The notes under the pieces were generated by a model. That model saw nothing but the letters and a program-made list of their open reading frames with translations, was not told the origin of the DNA and made no database searches. A DNA stretch of 64,000 bases from Sanderia malayensis. Lineage: Eukaryota; Cnidaria; Scyphozoa; Semaeostomeae; Pelagiidae. The position numbers and the translations under genes are program-made. Shown piece by piece: positions 23,600 to 34,536 of this stretch (positions within the stretch are counted from its first letter, which is position 1; each line of letters opens with the position of its first letter). Location: NCBI GenBank assembly GCA_013076295.1, contig RQOL01000861.1, positions 5,434,235 through 5,498,234 on the forward strand, read 5' to 3'.

Positions 23600-24450
23600 G
23601 AAGAGAAAGGTGGTCGGAATGCGCAGTGGCATTCTATGCGTTCTTATTGGTATTCTTTCTCTGGAACGCTTGCGTCAATGGGACATCGCGCAGCGAGCCA
23701 AGACCTGCCAAAGTGGCCCAATACTATAACTACCACTATTTTTAGCTATTCTAGCCTCCATCTCTAAGTCACGTTCTACTATCTTTAACCATGTTAGTTT
23801 TTGACCGCATCTTGCCTTTTTAACTGGTCTTTGTGCTTCTCTGAGTGCCTTCTTTGCTGGAGTACTTTCTGAAAGTCTCAGTAGAGTAGATGTCCCTACT
23901 AATTCAGCCTTCTCTCCTTAACCTTTCTGGTCCACTTTTCAATTGCAGTTTTCTCATATAGATTGTCGTTTGAGATCTTCTGCGGCCACTTTATGTCCCG
24001 GATTTTCCCCAGTAAGTATCGCTGGAAGATATCTATTGTGTTTTCATGATGTTTTGTCGTGACCCATAGCTCACTATTGTAGAGAAAGGTACTCTACACA
24101 TGACTTTGCAATACTCTATTCTTCACTACCAAAGATTCTTTCTTACTCTCAAAGATGTGCTTCTTGAGATCACTGTATGTCCCCAGAGCCAGTATCTTTC
24201 TCCTTTTTATGTCATTTTCGGTGTCCATGAGACTCCCCAGATATTCACAGGTCTTCCACTCCTCTGGTCCATTTCTTACTATTTCATGCTCTTCTGTCTT
24301 ACTGTCATTTACCTGCAGGTTTTTCTTATCTAGTGCCGCTTTAGCTTCCTCTCTGATCTGTTTTACAGGCTTGATTGCTGTTGTTGTCCAGCTGGTTTCA
24401 TCAGCATACTGTTTGTGGCTCGTGAAGGGAATGGTGTTATACTTCATGTA
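23600..24450 (-). pseudogene. LINE reverse-transcriptase 3' relic
   Basis: The reverse strand encodes KQYADETSW (altered YADD), then NLQVNDSKTEEHEI, KTCEYLGSLMDTENDIKRRK and HIFESKKESLVVKNRV, followed across frameshifts by the usual C-terminal DVFQRYLL...KWPQKISN-type region and a TPAKKALREAQRP tail. This order is that of a non-LTR retrotransposon RT thumb and C-terminus. Frameshifts and the active-site change show it is dead. Confidence 0.75.
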
Positions 24451-24752
24451 GCTATGTTCTGTGGTATTTTGTGATGTGGTGATGTGCCTGAGTGCTTCCA
24501 GAAATAGAGATAAGATATAAGATTATCTTATATCCTATCTCTATGTTCCAGAGTTTTTGCCAGATATGTTATGAAGAGGATTGTATTGGGCAGGAGTGTA
24601 GTGACGTGTTACGTTATGTTATGGTTACGTTATGCGGAGAAAGAAAGGTATTTTTGACCATTTGACACATTGATTTGACGACCAGTATCTTTTGCAAACC
24701 ACAACCAAATAAGGAATGCTCTGAAGGAACTGAGCCTGAACGTCCCAGCCGG

Positions 24753-27700
24753 ATGTCGAGGAGCAGCACAGGATACATACATGATAAAAACCTATGCATC
24801 TGGTGCATGAAGCCAGAAGACAAGAAAAACCCAGGACGAGACAGGTGGCACCTTCTTCAACAGATGAATTCATGGAATACTTTCAAAAGGCACACTATGT
24901 ACCTTGAAGATGCTACAATGCGAGAGTGCATACTGGCTGTAATACGCTGTACGCCAGATCCATTTGCTGCAGAGATTCGCTACCATAAATCCTGCTGGAA
25001 GAAATACATCAGTCCTACCTACAGTTGGGAGAGCAATGATCAAAGATTCCATTTACAAGATGTGCATTTGTCTGAAGTGAAAGAAATGTTTTTTTCTCAT
25101 GTACGGAAAGTAGTCATCGAGATGAACGAGCCACGAACTTTGAAAGGGCTCCTTCTGGACTATGAGAATATGCTTAGAAATTTTGGTTTTGACACCAATA
25201 CAACGAAAACAAGTACTATAAAGAATATGCTTCAGAAAGAGTTCGATGACAAGATAGGATTCCATAATCGGTATCACAAGAACATGAGCACTATTGTGTA
25301 TGACACTTCTTCGGGAGGATCGTTTATTGAAGCAGCAATGTACTCATGGGGAGTTGACGATGAACAACTACTCAACACGGTTGCAAGGCGGCTGAAAAAC
25401 AATTTTGCAGGTGATGCACGCATGAGCTGGCCACCTCGCGTTGATGAGCTTGAACAAAAGGAAGAACCCAACCTCCTCTTAAGAAAGTTTTTAACATGGC
25501 TTAAGGATCCAGCAGCAAAAGACTTTGATGAAAATTGTAAAAGTCCAGAGATTGCTTCTTTAGCATCGCTGCTATACTCTTTCATTAGCGGAAACCGCTC
25601 TTCTTTCCAAACAAAGTTGTCGATGACAATTCATGGACTCACAAGAAGTCGCGAGATAATAGATCTATTGAAAAAATTTTCGCTTGGAATAAGCTATCAA
25701 GATGTTCTTGATTTGTATGCTGCATGGGCTAAGTTTGAATTAGAGACAGACGAGGGTTGCCCAGAAGAGATTGCAAGCAATGTTCCTGGAACTGTAATCC
25801 TTGACAATGACGATTTTCAAGACGACACGCTGACCGGTGCAGGTACATCTCATCGAACAAATGTAATGTTTGTACAACCTGAAAACACTGCCAATGTAAT
25901 TTGCAACGAAAATCGCCCCAAGCTCTCTTTAACGAAGTCCTTAGATGTCGAGAAAATCATTGCGGAGCAAAATAGGATTTTGCCATACAAGACATTCAAA
26001 CGTGGAGTGCCAGAAGTGCGAAAGCACATTGATGTCACACCAACAGATACTAAAAAGCAAAGGGCTCGAGGAATAATCCATTCTTTGACACGTCTTGATG
26101 AAAATGGTGAGAATGTTTTGCCCGAAAATCAAAGCACCGGTTCATTTTCAGGATTTCAATCCAATATCCAGCTTTTTCCCGTCAAGAGTAAGCCATTCTT
26201 TTATCTGACGCTGCCTAAGCCACCTGGAAAGTCTGTTGTTAACGAGGTCATGAACCGTGTAGTAGCCGTAGCAAAGAAGAAGTCAATGCCTTTTGTCCAG
26301 CTTGTTGGCGACCAACCAGTTTATACGCTTATTGTCCAGCTAAAATATGAAAATGCTGAACAGTTCGATCTCATTGTGCCTTTTTTGGGTCCCTTTCATA
26401 CGCAATGCTCTTTCATGTCAGCAATCAATAAAAGATTTAAAGGCTCTGGGCTGAGTGATGTTCTTGTTGCAGCTGGTGCTGTTGCTGAGGGTTCAGTGGA
26501 CAGAGCACTTGGTGGAAAGCATTACAAACAAGGTATTCGATGTCTCCGTTTAATGTACGAGGCACTAATCCGCCAAATAGTCCAAGAAAGCATCGGTAGT
26601 GGTCAGCATCTACGGCCAGAGACCAAAGAAATGCTTCGGATACTGCAAAAGCCATCAAGTACAACAAGAGAGAATCTAATATCAGCTCATGATACCTTAG
26701 AGGCAAGTCAAGAGTTCTCAAACTTTATTTCTAAAGCATTTGAGGAACTAGAACACTCTGAGAGTCATATGGCTAAATATTGGTTGAGTTTTTTGGAAAT
26801 GGTCGAAATACTTATGCAAAACATCCATGCTCTGAGAACCCAAAACTGGGAAGAATTTAAGATTTCTCTGAGATCAATGTTGCCATGGATGCAAATTTAT
26901 GACAACAACAAGTATGGAAGATGGCTCGTTGAATTCTGGCTGCAGATGAGTTGTTTACCTGAAGAAAAGGCGCAGTACCTGTACCAGGGATTATTTGCCC
27001 AGTCAATGACGGGTAAGCCCTACTCTTGCTTGCCACTGGATCTTTGGATCGAAATGACGATGAACAAGGGGTCCAAAATGAAAGCTGGCTGGAAGAGAAT
27101 TTTGCAAAATGAAAAGATGCTTATGATCCACACACGCAACGCCAATTCAGTGAATAGAGTTAGAGTTGCACTTCATGCCATGGCAAACTTGAGAAAAGCT
27201 ACAAAAGGCCATAGAGAAAATTCAACCTTCAGACTAAAGACTGACGAGCAGGTAGTTCAAGACATCGATAAGTGCTTGACTGAATTCAACTCCAAACCAT
27301 TCGACCTGTCAAATGACACCCTCAGGACTCTTCAGTCGGGAATGATTGCCTCTGACAAGCTTGTTCATGATTTTGAAACGGCTCACAGAGATGGTGAAGT
27401 ACTTGCTACCAAATTCTTTAACGAACGAATGTTTTCTAATGAGAAATCATTTGACGACACAATGCATAGAAACGCAAGGCATACCTTCGACAAGCCACCT
27501 TCAACAGAAAAAGAGAAAAGTGCGACCATTCCTAAGACTGTTGCAATGGAAAACAAAGCTATGGCTCAAATTATGGCCTTAGCCCAAAGCAGTGCAGCCA
27601 AAATTGACCTTGTGCAGATCATGGGTCATCGTGTGACAGAAGAGTGCCTCTCAATATTTAATATAAACGCAACTATGATCAAAGTACAGAAATCAAAGTT

Positions 27701-29021
27701 AGTTGAGAAACTCAAATTTGTGTCATTGAGTCCAATGGACAGTTACACGGCAATAGTTGATATGGGGTTTATATGGAGACTGGCTACACCTACAACAGAG
27801 GACAGGGAAAAGAACGATGGAACTTACTACACTTGGAATGATTATGCTGATAGAGTTTTTTCGCTTGTTTTGTCAAGGCACCGAAATGCATCTGAGATCA
27901 TTTTCGTAAATGACCCGTACGATTTGGAGATGAGCATCAAAGACAGCGAGCACGATCGCAGAGCAGGGGCGTATTCTCATGTCGGAGGCACAAGAAATGT
28001 TTTTATTCGGATGGAGGATAGGCTGCCGCCTTCAAAAGAATTTCAAAATTTTTTCAAGAACCCAGGAAACAAAATACGTCTCCAGCAATTCCTTAGGAGA
28101 AAGTTCAGTTCTCTCGCAGCTTTACATCCTAACATCAACCTCATTTACTCCGTAAGAAATAAATGTTGGAAACTGTTGAATACTGAGGAAAATCTAGAAA
28201 TCAAAGAGTTTGAATGCCACCATATAGAAGCGGATACAATTTTATTCTTCCTATATTCTCAAATAAGAAAGCAGGATGCTGTTGTTCCTGTTGTAATCGA
28301 CGCTGAGGACACGGATGTTCTCGTCTTGGCTGCACATGTCGCTCATAAAGTAAATGGTATTTTGGGCTTGAAGAGAAAGAAAGAAATATACGATTGCAAG
28401 CAACTTTGTACAGAAGAAGTATCTAAAATTATTGTACCTCTTCATATACATACAGGAGCTGATGCCGTATCGGGTTTCTTTGGGCATGGAAAGAAATCTG
28501 TCGTGGAAAAAACAGTGAAATCTTCAGATGCAATGCAACTGTTGAAAGATGTCGGGAAGAGCGTGCCTGCAACACCAGAGGTAATGGAACATTTGGCGAA
28601 TTTTACAATCAGGTATGTGTACGGTGACAGGAAAAGCACGACATTGGCTGAAGCTCGAGCATTGAAGTGGGAGAAAATGAAAAATAAGTCTACACGCGGT
28701 ATACCTCCAGACCAAGACTCCCACGACTTGAAAGCAAAGCGAGTTAACTACCAAACAAATATTCTGATAAACTTTGACAAGCCTGATCATCCTCCTTCTC
28801 CCCTCAACCATGGTTGGACCCTGGAAAATGGAAAGTGTCAGCCACTAAGGTACACGAAGGCCCCTTTGCCAGAGAAGTTTGAGCTGCCTGCATCGGTGGG
28901 TGATGATGAAGACGATGACGATGACGATGGCAATGCATCGGACACGAGTAGTTTTTGCGGAAGCGACAGTGACTTGGACGACGAGGTATCGGAAGAAGAA
29001 TGCGAGAGTGATTTGGAATAA
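24753..29021 (+). CDS. intact 1,422-aa multi-copy family protein with Cys/His motif and PIN/FEN1-like nuclease region
   Basis: A single uninterrupted frame. The first ATG is at 24,753, though the frame stays open upstream to about 24,675, so a 5' exon is possible. N-terminus: CIWC (about residue 15) and YHKSC (about 78), a likely zinc-binding pair. C-terminal third, about residues 995-1320: AIVDMGF, FVNDPYDLEMSIK, HHIEADT, VVIDAEDTDVLVLA and HTGADAVSGFFGHGKKS, in the order of acidic residues of PIN/5'-nuclease folds. An acidic tail follows. I recognise the pattern as an uncharacterised family often seen in many copies in invertebrate genomes. The lack of introns, truncated relatives nearby and an AT-poor acidic tail repeat suggest mobile or retrocopied origin. 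The nuclease role is inferred from motifs only. Confidence 0.75.
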   Translation: MSRSSTGYIHDKNLCIWCMKPEDKKNPGRDRWHLLQQMNSWNTFKRHTMYLEDATMRECILAVIRCTPDPFAAEIRYHKSCWKKYISPTYSWESNDQRFHLQDVHLSEVKEMFFSHVRKVVIEMNEPRTLKGLLLDYENMLRNFGFDTNTTKTSTIKNMLQKEFDDKIGFHNRYHKNMSTIVYDTSSGGSFIEAAMYSWGVDDEQLLNTVARRLKNNFAGDARMSWPPRVDELEQKEEPNLLLRKFLTWLKDPAAKDFDENCKSPEIASLASLLYSFISGNRSSFQTKLSMTIHGLTRSREIIDLLKKFSLGISYQDVLDLYAAWAKFELETDEGCPEEIASNVPGTVILDNDDFQDDTLTGAGTSHRTNVMFVQPENTANVICNENRPKLSLTKSLDVEKIIAEQNRILPYKTFKRGVPEVRKHIDVTPTDTKKQRARGIIHSLTRLDENGENVLPENQSTGSFSGFQSNIQLFPVKSKPFFYLTLPKPPGKSVVNEVMNRVVAVAKKKSMPFVQLVGDQPVYTLIVQLKYENAEQFDLIVPFLGPFHTQCSFMSAINKRFKGSGLSDVLVAAGAVAEGSVDRALGGKHYKQGIRCLRLMYEALIRQIVQESIGSGQHLRPETKEMLRILQKPSSTTRENLISAHDTLEASQEFSNFISKAFEELEHSESHMAKYWLSFLEMVEILMQNIHALRTQNWEEFKISLRSMLPWMQIYDNNKYGRWLVEFWLQMSCLPEEKAQYLYQGLFAQSMTGKPYSCLPLDLWIEMTMNKGSKMKAGWKRILQNEKMLMIHTRNANSVNRVRVALHAMANLRKATKGHRENSTFRLKTDEQVVQDIDKCLTEFNSKPFDLSNDTLRTLQSGMIASDKLVHDFETAHRDGEVLATKFFNERMFSNEKSFDDTMHRNARHTFDKPPSTEKEKSATIPKTVAMENKAMAQIMALAQSSAAKIDLVQIMGHRVTEECLSIFNINATMIKVQKSKLVEKLKFVSLSPMDSYTAIVDMGFIWRLATPTTEDREKNDGTYYTWNDYADRVFSLVLSRHRNASEIIFVNDPYDLEMSIKDSEHDRRAGAYSHVGGTRNVFIRMEDRLPPSKEFQNFFKNPGNKIRLQQFLRRKFSSLAALHPNINLIYSVRNKCWKLLNTEENLEIKEFECHHIEADTILFFLYSQIRKQDAVVPVVIDAEDTDVLVLAAHVAHKVNGILGLKRKKEIYDCKQLCTEEVSKIIVPLHIHTGADAVSGFFGHGKKSVVEKTVKSSDAMQLLKDVGKSVPATPEVMEHLANFTIRYVYGDRKSTTLAEARALKWEKMKNKSTRGIPPDQDSHDLKAKRVNYQTNILINFDKPDHPPSPLNHGWTLENGKCQPLRYTKAPLPEKFELPASVGDDEDDDDDDGNASDTSSFCGSDSDLDDEVSEEECESDLE

Positions 29022-29689
29022 AGCAACGTAAGAAAATATATTGATAATACAATTAGCAGACAATGCCAACGTAACACCTCCAATAACAAAGATCATATTG
29101 CATTTTTTCTCATTTTGAACCATAAAGTGAATTTTCTAGGGGACTGGGGCAGAGTCTCCAGAGGTCGGAAAGAAGTTCTTTAATGCATTTTGCAGTCAAG
29201 ACACTTAGTTCTCTTATTTTCAAAGCGGGAAGCAGCATATTTAGATAGCAATTGATACTCATAGCATGAAATAGTGCAATATACCCATTATCACTGAAAA
29301 TCAGGGTGTAGGATACGTGACCCCCCGTCATATATGTGTAAAAAGGGGGTATCTGTGGTGGGGGATGATGCCTTGTCGGTGTTGGTCTGTGGACTGGCTC
29401 ATTTGGTACAAATTTGGTCACTTTTACAGGGTCGAATCAGTTTTTATGGTAATTTCAAGAGAAAATTTGCCCCACTTCAGACATTACCCCCTGGACAAAA
29501 ACGCTCAAATTTTTGAGAGGGTCCCCCAAGCTCATTTTGTTCAGCGCATTTTTCTGATCTAGAAAACACCTTCAAAACAAGGTCTGGTGAAATTGGTCAC
29601 GGATTCCTAAAATTTTACTCTACTAGTCTTACTTCTTTAAGGTTGAAAAAGTTAAATTTTGAAAAAATTGCTTAAAGCACTAGAAAATG
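29022..29689. other. non-coding gap between the intact ORF and its relic
   Basis: AT-rich 3' flank followed by sequence with GGGGG and CCCCC runs around 29,320-29,370 and 29,485-29,530. I found no inverted pair bounding the ORF. Confidence 0.35.
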
Positions 29690-30322
29690 TCGTCTGCTAG
29701 ATAGATTAGGAAAACCATCGACTATCAAAGAGTCTGAATTAGAAAAAGTAAAGGAGTTCATTAGAACCGTCTTCTACAATGGAAAGACAACTGAAATATG
29801 TCACGACCCGCCCGATTGCGAATTTACAAAGAGCTGAAGGTAAATTCATCAAGTGCTATTCCTCCGGATCTAGATTCAGCTGAAGAAGCAATCAAGAGAG
29901 TGAATTATCAGCTATTTCACTGGCTTCGTTGCACTGAAATAATGATGCCAGATGTTTCAATGGAAATGAATGGATGGAAATGGAATGAAGAAGTCCAGCT
30001 TGTTGCGCCTGTTTGGCTCAAAAAGAAAAAGTTGCCCCCATCTCTGTCATTGCATGGGAAGCCAAAGAAGTTGAGGGCTGGGGGCTAAGCAACGGGATCC
30101 ACAAGAAGCAGACTCGGAAATGAGTTATGATGGTAGCACCAAATAAGGGAAAAGACCAAGAAGGAAAAAAGTCTATGACGGAGGTGAGGAGGGTGATGAG
30201 GAAAGTGCAGCAAGTAGAAAAAAAGAGTCATAAGTTTCTGATTTTGATGATGAAGAAAGTATGTCCGAAAATGTCTGATTCCTCTTCAAGTGCCGATTCC
30301 TTTGATGAATGGCTTCCATAAC
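29690..30322 (+). pseudogene. broken 3' relic of the same PIN-like family
   Basis: Fragments in shifting frames match the end of the intact ORF upstream: a helix ELEKVKEFIRTVFYNGK, then AIPPDLDSAEEAIKRVNYQ (compare GIPPDQDSHDLKAKRVNYQ), a WKWNEEVQLVAPVWLKKKKLP segment (compare WTLENGKCQPLRYTKAPLP), and an acidic serine-rich tail. At least two frame breaks and a stop are present. It is too diverged to be a direct duplicate, so it is a separate member that landed or decayed here. Confidence 0.7.
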
Positions 30323-31438
30323 GTAACAATCAAATTTGGTTTTTATGTAGCTTTGATTTCAGGTCAGCAGCTCCTATTTAAGTGTTTTGCTTATTATTTT
30401 ACTGTTTTATTGCATTAACGATGGAATAAACCCTCCACTCGTTTAATTCGGTTCAGATATCCGAATCGAGCAGAATTTTCTATCCGCCATTTTGAACCTT
30501 TCGACACTTTTGAAATGGCTATATCTCTCGAAAGATAAGTCAAATTATATTAATGTTTTATAATTATTTGTTCGGTTTTAGATACTCTTTCCAGTGAACT
30601 AATCAGCGGTCGGATATTCGGAGGTCGGATTTCTTGTGACCGTGGTCACATGACGTCATCGATTACGTCACAATGGCACATTTGCTAGAATGTTCCCAAG
30701 GCTTAAAATGACCACCTACCCCCACAGATGCCAAAACTGTCTTCAGATTTTCCGTTACCCAATTTGCTAGAATGTTATGATAAATTCCCTGTCTACGGCG
30801 AGCGGATACCGAGAATCGAGCTTCACAAATAAAACGGCGAGAGTACTTTGAGCTGTGATGCATTTGTGATCGTTTTGGAAAAGCTTCAGGCCTTCTTTCA
30901 TTTATATCCCTTGCATTAAATATCCAAAATGCAACAACCCATAGCTCGAACAAATTGATTTGTTTTAGATAATGTGTCTTTCACTTATGCGAATACCTAA
31001 TACTTTAGACTTAAAATACTTCATGTCCAGGGTCAACAAAAATAAGTGTCCTGAACATTCGGCAAAGTTTGTCTCTGTTTTATTTTTTACTATTCCAAAA
31101 ATAAAGACAAAAATTCGGGCGGAGCAACAATTAATAAAACATTAAACAAAGTTCAAGGAAAATTTGACTCCACACACAACAAGTGTCAGAATGGTGTCAC
31201 TTGAATAGTTCTTGGTTTGGTTGGGCTATTCGAATGATGTCGTTGATGCTATTGATTTTTTGTAACGTCATCAATCATATGAGTTAACAGAAACTGAATA
31301 CAGGGACGAGATCTAGTCATTAAATATTTTATGCACAAAATGAGAATAGAATAAATCATTCTAAATTCTCCTTTTTTTCTCTCAAAGGTATTGTGTATTG
31401 AATATCAAGTCAACTTCCAGTTTACCGACGGCATTCAG
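30323..31438. other. gene-free stretch
   Basis: No exon is supported. The segment 30,450-30,670 (CCGCCATTTTGAAC, then ATATCTCTCGAAAG, then TGACGTCATCGATTACGTCA) has the look of a transposon flank, but no partner end was found. Confidence 0.4.
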
Positions 31439-31439
31439 G

Positions 31440-31876
31440 TACCGTACTTCCTCTATTTAGCGCTCACCCTCTTTTAACCGTCCCCTCCAATAAACGCCCA
31501 CCCTTAAACAAAAAAGTGTGAAATAAGCTCCCCCTCTATTAACCGCCCAACGCAGTTAATAGAATCCTTACATTTTTGCTGTTTGGTTCAAATAATATCG
31601 TAGCAACTCTGGAAAAAAAACTTTTATCGGGTCGTGACCGTTTGGAAAATGCAATGCAGTCAAGATCATCAGTTGAAGTTGATCGTGACTGCTTGATATT
31701 GAATAACATTCAGAACTATATAAGATTATTCTTTTATTTTTGATGTTGTTTGGTTTTAAAACTTTAGGACTGTGAAATAAGCACACCCTCTTTCAAGCAC
31801 CCCCTCTAATAAGCGCCCACCCAATTTTGTAAAATATTTAATAAGCGCCCGGGCGTTTAATCGCGGAAATACGGTA
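31440..31876. mobile_element. MITE with TACCGTA-type termini
   Basis: TACCGTACTTCCTC at the left is mirrored by GCGGAAATACGGTA at the right. Subterminal copies of TAAGCGCCCACCC/TTAAACGCCC occur in both halves. There is no coding capacity. The TA at each end may be the target duplication. Confidence 0.72.
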
Positions 31877-32102
31877 TGTAAAGTGACACAATCTCTTTTT
31901 AATCGCCCAAAAGATATCGTAGCACATTGTATGCAGAATATAACATCTGCAGGACACATCAATAACGCTAGCATTACCATGAAATTCTACTGGCATGTCA
32001 ATTTACTCAGCAAGAGAACAAATTTCTCTCCGCCATTCATACCTGCTGCCCTGCAAAGTCAACTCCAACGAAAACGATACTCTTTGTTCGTTGGCTAGTC
32101 GC

Positions 32103-32531
32103 ACTGTTCGCAGTGCTGAGGAGAGGGGGGGGTCAGGAGGGTCACTGACCCGGGGGCCCATGGCTTTAGGGGCCCATAAATAATAACTCAATAAAGAAAT
32201 TAATAACTAATAATTCCTTCCTTTTATTCGTTATGACGACATGTCCATAATTGTAACAATAATAACAAAAGCATTATGGTGAAGTATATCAGTTATGTAT
32301 AAATTGAATTAAATAAAATAACAAACAGAAGTAATAGCCAAAAGAGCTATTTATCATTCAAAATAGCCACCAGAGCAATTTCAGCAATCATCGTCATCAA
32401 ACATTTTCGGGGGAGCATTCCCCCGGACCCCACCAGAAGAGCCCGCCTCGGACCGCCTTCGACGTGACTCGCTATTTTTCTTTTGTTTTGACCCGGGGCC
32501 CATAAATCCTCTCCGCGGCCCTGACTGTTCG
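32103..32531. mobile_element. 413-bp hAT-like MITE with 8-bp target duplication
   Basis: The element 32,111-32,523 begins CAGTGCTGAGGAGAGG and ends CCTCTCCGCGGCCCTG, and is bracketed by ACTGTTCG at 32,103-32,110 and 32,524-32,531. GGGGCCCATAAAT occurs near both ends in inverted orientation. It is non-coding. Confidence 0.88.
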
Positions 32532-32797
32532 GTTTGATCATCATCATACAACGAGAACTTGGTGTACGAGCAGATCGGTTTCAATGCATCCTAAAAATCA
32601 TCTACCCGTTTTTGAGATATGGCTGCGGAGTGCAGTGTTATCATCCTCCGCAGCCGCAAAACCTGGGCGTTGGTTGTTGGTGGTGGGCGGTAACTTGTAA
32701 ATGCAGAGTAAGAGGGTCATAAAAATCCAGCAATAGTTTAGTTGACTCGACTGGATGAGCTGTTTCAGCATCAGCAAGAAATGTACAGATATAAAAC

Positions 32798-34207
32798 ATG
32801 GCTAATTTATCATGTTGTAAGCATGTTTTATTAACTGGCCCACCAGGTAAATATATACTGAGGAGGAGATCCGGTGTTTTGTGAAATTGAAATTTCAGAT
32901 CTGAAATTGATAGGCTTCTTCCTATCCCTTTTAATTCATTTTAACCTTATCTGATGATGGTAAGTCTGATCTTCCAGGAGTAGGCAAGACAACACTTGTG
33001 AAGAAAGTTGCAAAAAAAATTGCTGAAAAATGCTTGTTTTCCTTGAGTGGTTTCTATACAGAAGAATTACGAGAAAGGGGTTCTAGAATTGGGTTTGATA
33101 TTGTTTTAATAGATCAATCAAAGAGAGCATGTCTATCAAGGAAGAGGTAAAACTTAGTTTTTCAGGTGAACTAAGATTAAAGAAGAAAACTTTTCTTTTT
33201 CAATCTCTCATACTTTTGACATAGGAGAGGCATCAGGTTGTGTATTGAAACTAATATGGTGTTGTTTTGAAGAGATTATTTACCTGCTGCTATGACCAAA
33301 TCAACTCCAATGGTTGGCCAATATTGTGTTGATGTTGAATCATTTGAAGAGATTGCCATTCCAGCCTTACACTTAGATGTAAGTATAGATTTGATTTAGT
33401 CATTTATTTTAATATAATGAAGAGGAGGTAAAGGGATAAATATTCAACAGTTATAGTGAATGGAAAAGATACAAACAACCTTTAATGCACGTTTATCATA
33501 TGCATTGCAATAGAAAGCTTGGTGATTTTCAACTCACTGATAGTGAGGTGCAAGACTGTTGCATAAAATGAAGTGAGATTCCCAAAAACTGATTGTTCTT
33601 TGTCATTAAGAACTGAGTTTTAAGGAGTAAGGATACAGCTTTTCATGCAAAAGTGGTTTATTCATATATTTGAATTGCACATCTACTTGCACACAAAGGA
33701 GGTTTATTTCATATTTTTAGAGTGATAATTCACAACTTGTTGTAATTGATGAAATTGGAAAAATGGAACTATTGAGCTCAAAGTTCAGAGCACAAGTCTA
33801 CAACAACTTTGGGGCTAAAAATGCTGTTATATTTGCCACTGTACCACTTTCCAAAGGAAAGCCTCTGGAAATGGTGGATAATCTTAAAAGACGTCCTGAT
33901 TGTAAAGTTATAATGCTAGGTATCTTGGTAATATGAACATGAGCAATATCACCAATATCAATATCACCAATTTAAGAGAACCCGGCCCTTTCTGACCCCA
34001 CACTGGAAGATTTCAGCTAAAATATTCTATTGTTTGGTTGATAAATTCATTTTAATAATGAGGGACTAATGACATTGGCTAATGGCAGCATTTTCATAAT
34101 GAGGCACTGTTTTTTTTGTTTCACAGGTCACTAAATTGAATAGAGATGGTTTAGTTGATGAAATATGTGACACAATAACTCATTCCTTAGCTTTTATTTC
34201 AAGCTGA
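32798..34207 (+). CDS. NTPCR: nucleoside-triphosphatase NTPCR/THEP1 family, complete, five exons
   Basis: Exons 32,798-32,846, 32,978-33,146, 33,273-33,378, 33,721-33,927 and 34,127-34,207 join in phase to 203 aa. The protein is a small P-loop enzyme hydrolysing NTPs. The Walker A motif TGPPGVGKTT is split by intron 1; SGFYTEELRE, GSRIGFDIVL, VGQYCVDVESFE, the Walker B LVVIDEIGKMELLS and the KGKPLEMVDNL loop follow in the order of animal NTPCR. Length is near the usual 190 aa. The exon 4 donor (TTG then gtaata) leaves a few extra residues before VTKLNRDG. The gene ends tail-to-tail with CFAP70. Confidence 0.95.
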
Positions 34208-34536
34208 GAACAATACTTTTGAACACAACATATTGAGCTTTAATTTGGATGAAAGGAAGATTAATAAATATTTTGTTTGTCTTGATATGAGATGATGGCG
34301 TATAAACGTTTCTCTGACAAAATCAGAGTGAAGCTCTCTGGTTTTGCCGATTTGTCATTCTACTGGAATGCAGCCAAAATGATATTAGAATTTTTTACTG
34401 AAATAGATAGATTTTAATGTACTCATAAGCATGCAGCTTCAAATACGTAATGAAACACAATTAATTAAGAACAGGTTAGCCATATCATTATACATGAAAC
34501 AAAATGCCAAAACTAACGGGCAGCACTGAAGAAAAA
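34208..34536. other. intergenic spacer between convergent NTPCR and CFAP70
   Basis: Only about 330 bases separate the two stop codons. An AATAAA hexamer at about 34,263 suits NTPCR polyadenylation. No other feature is seen. Confidence 0.5.
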
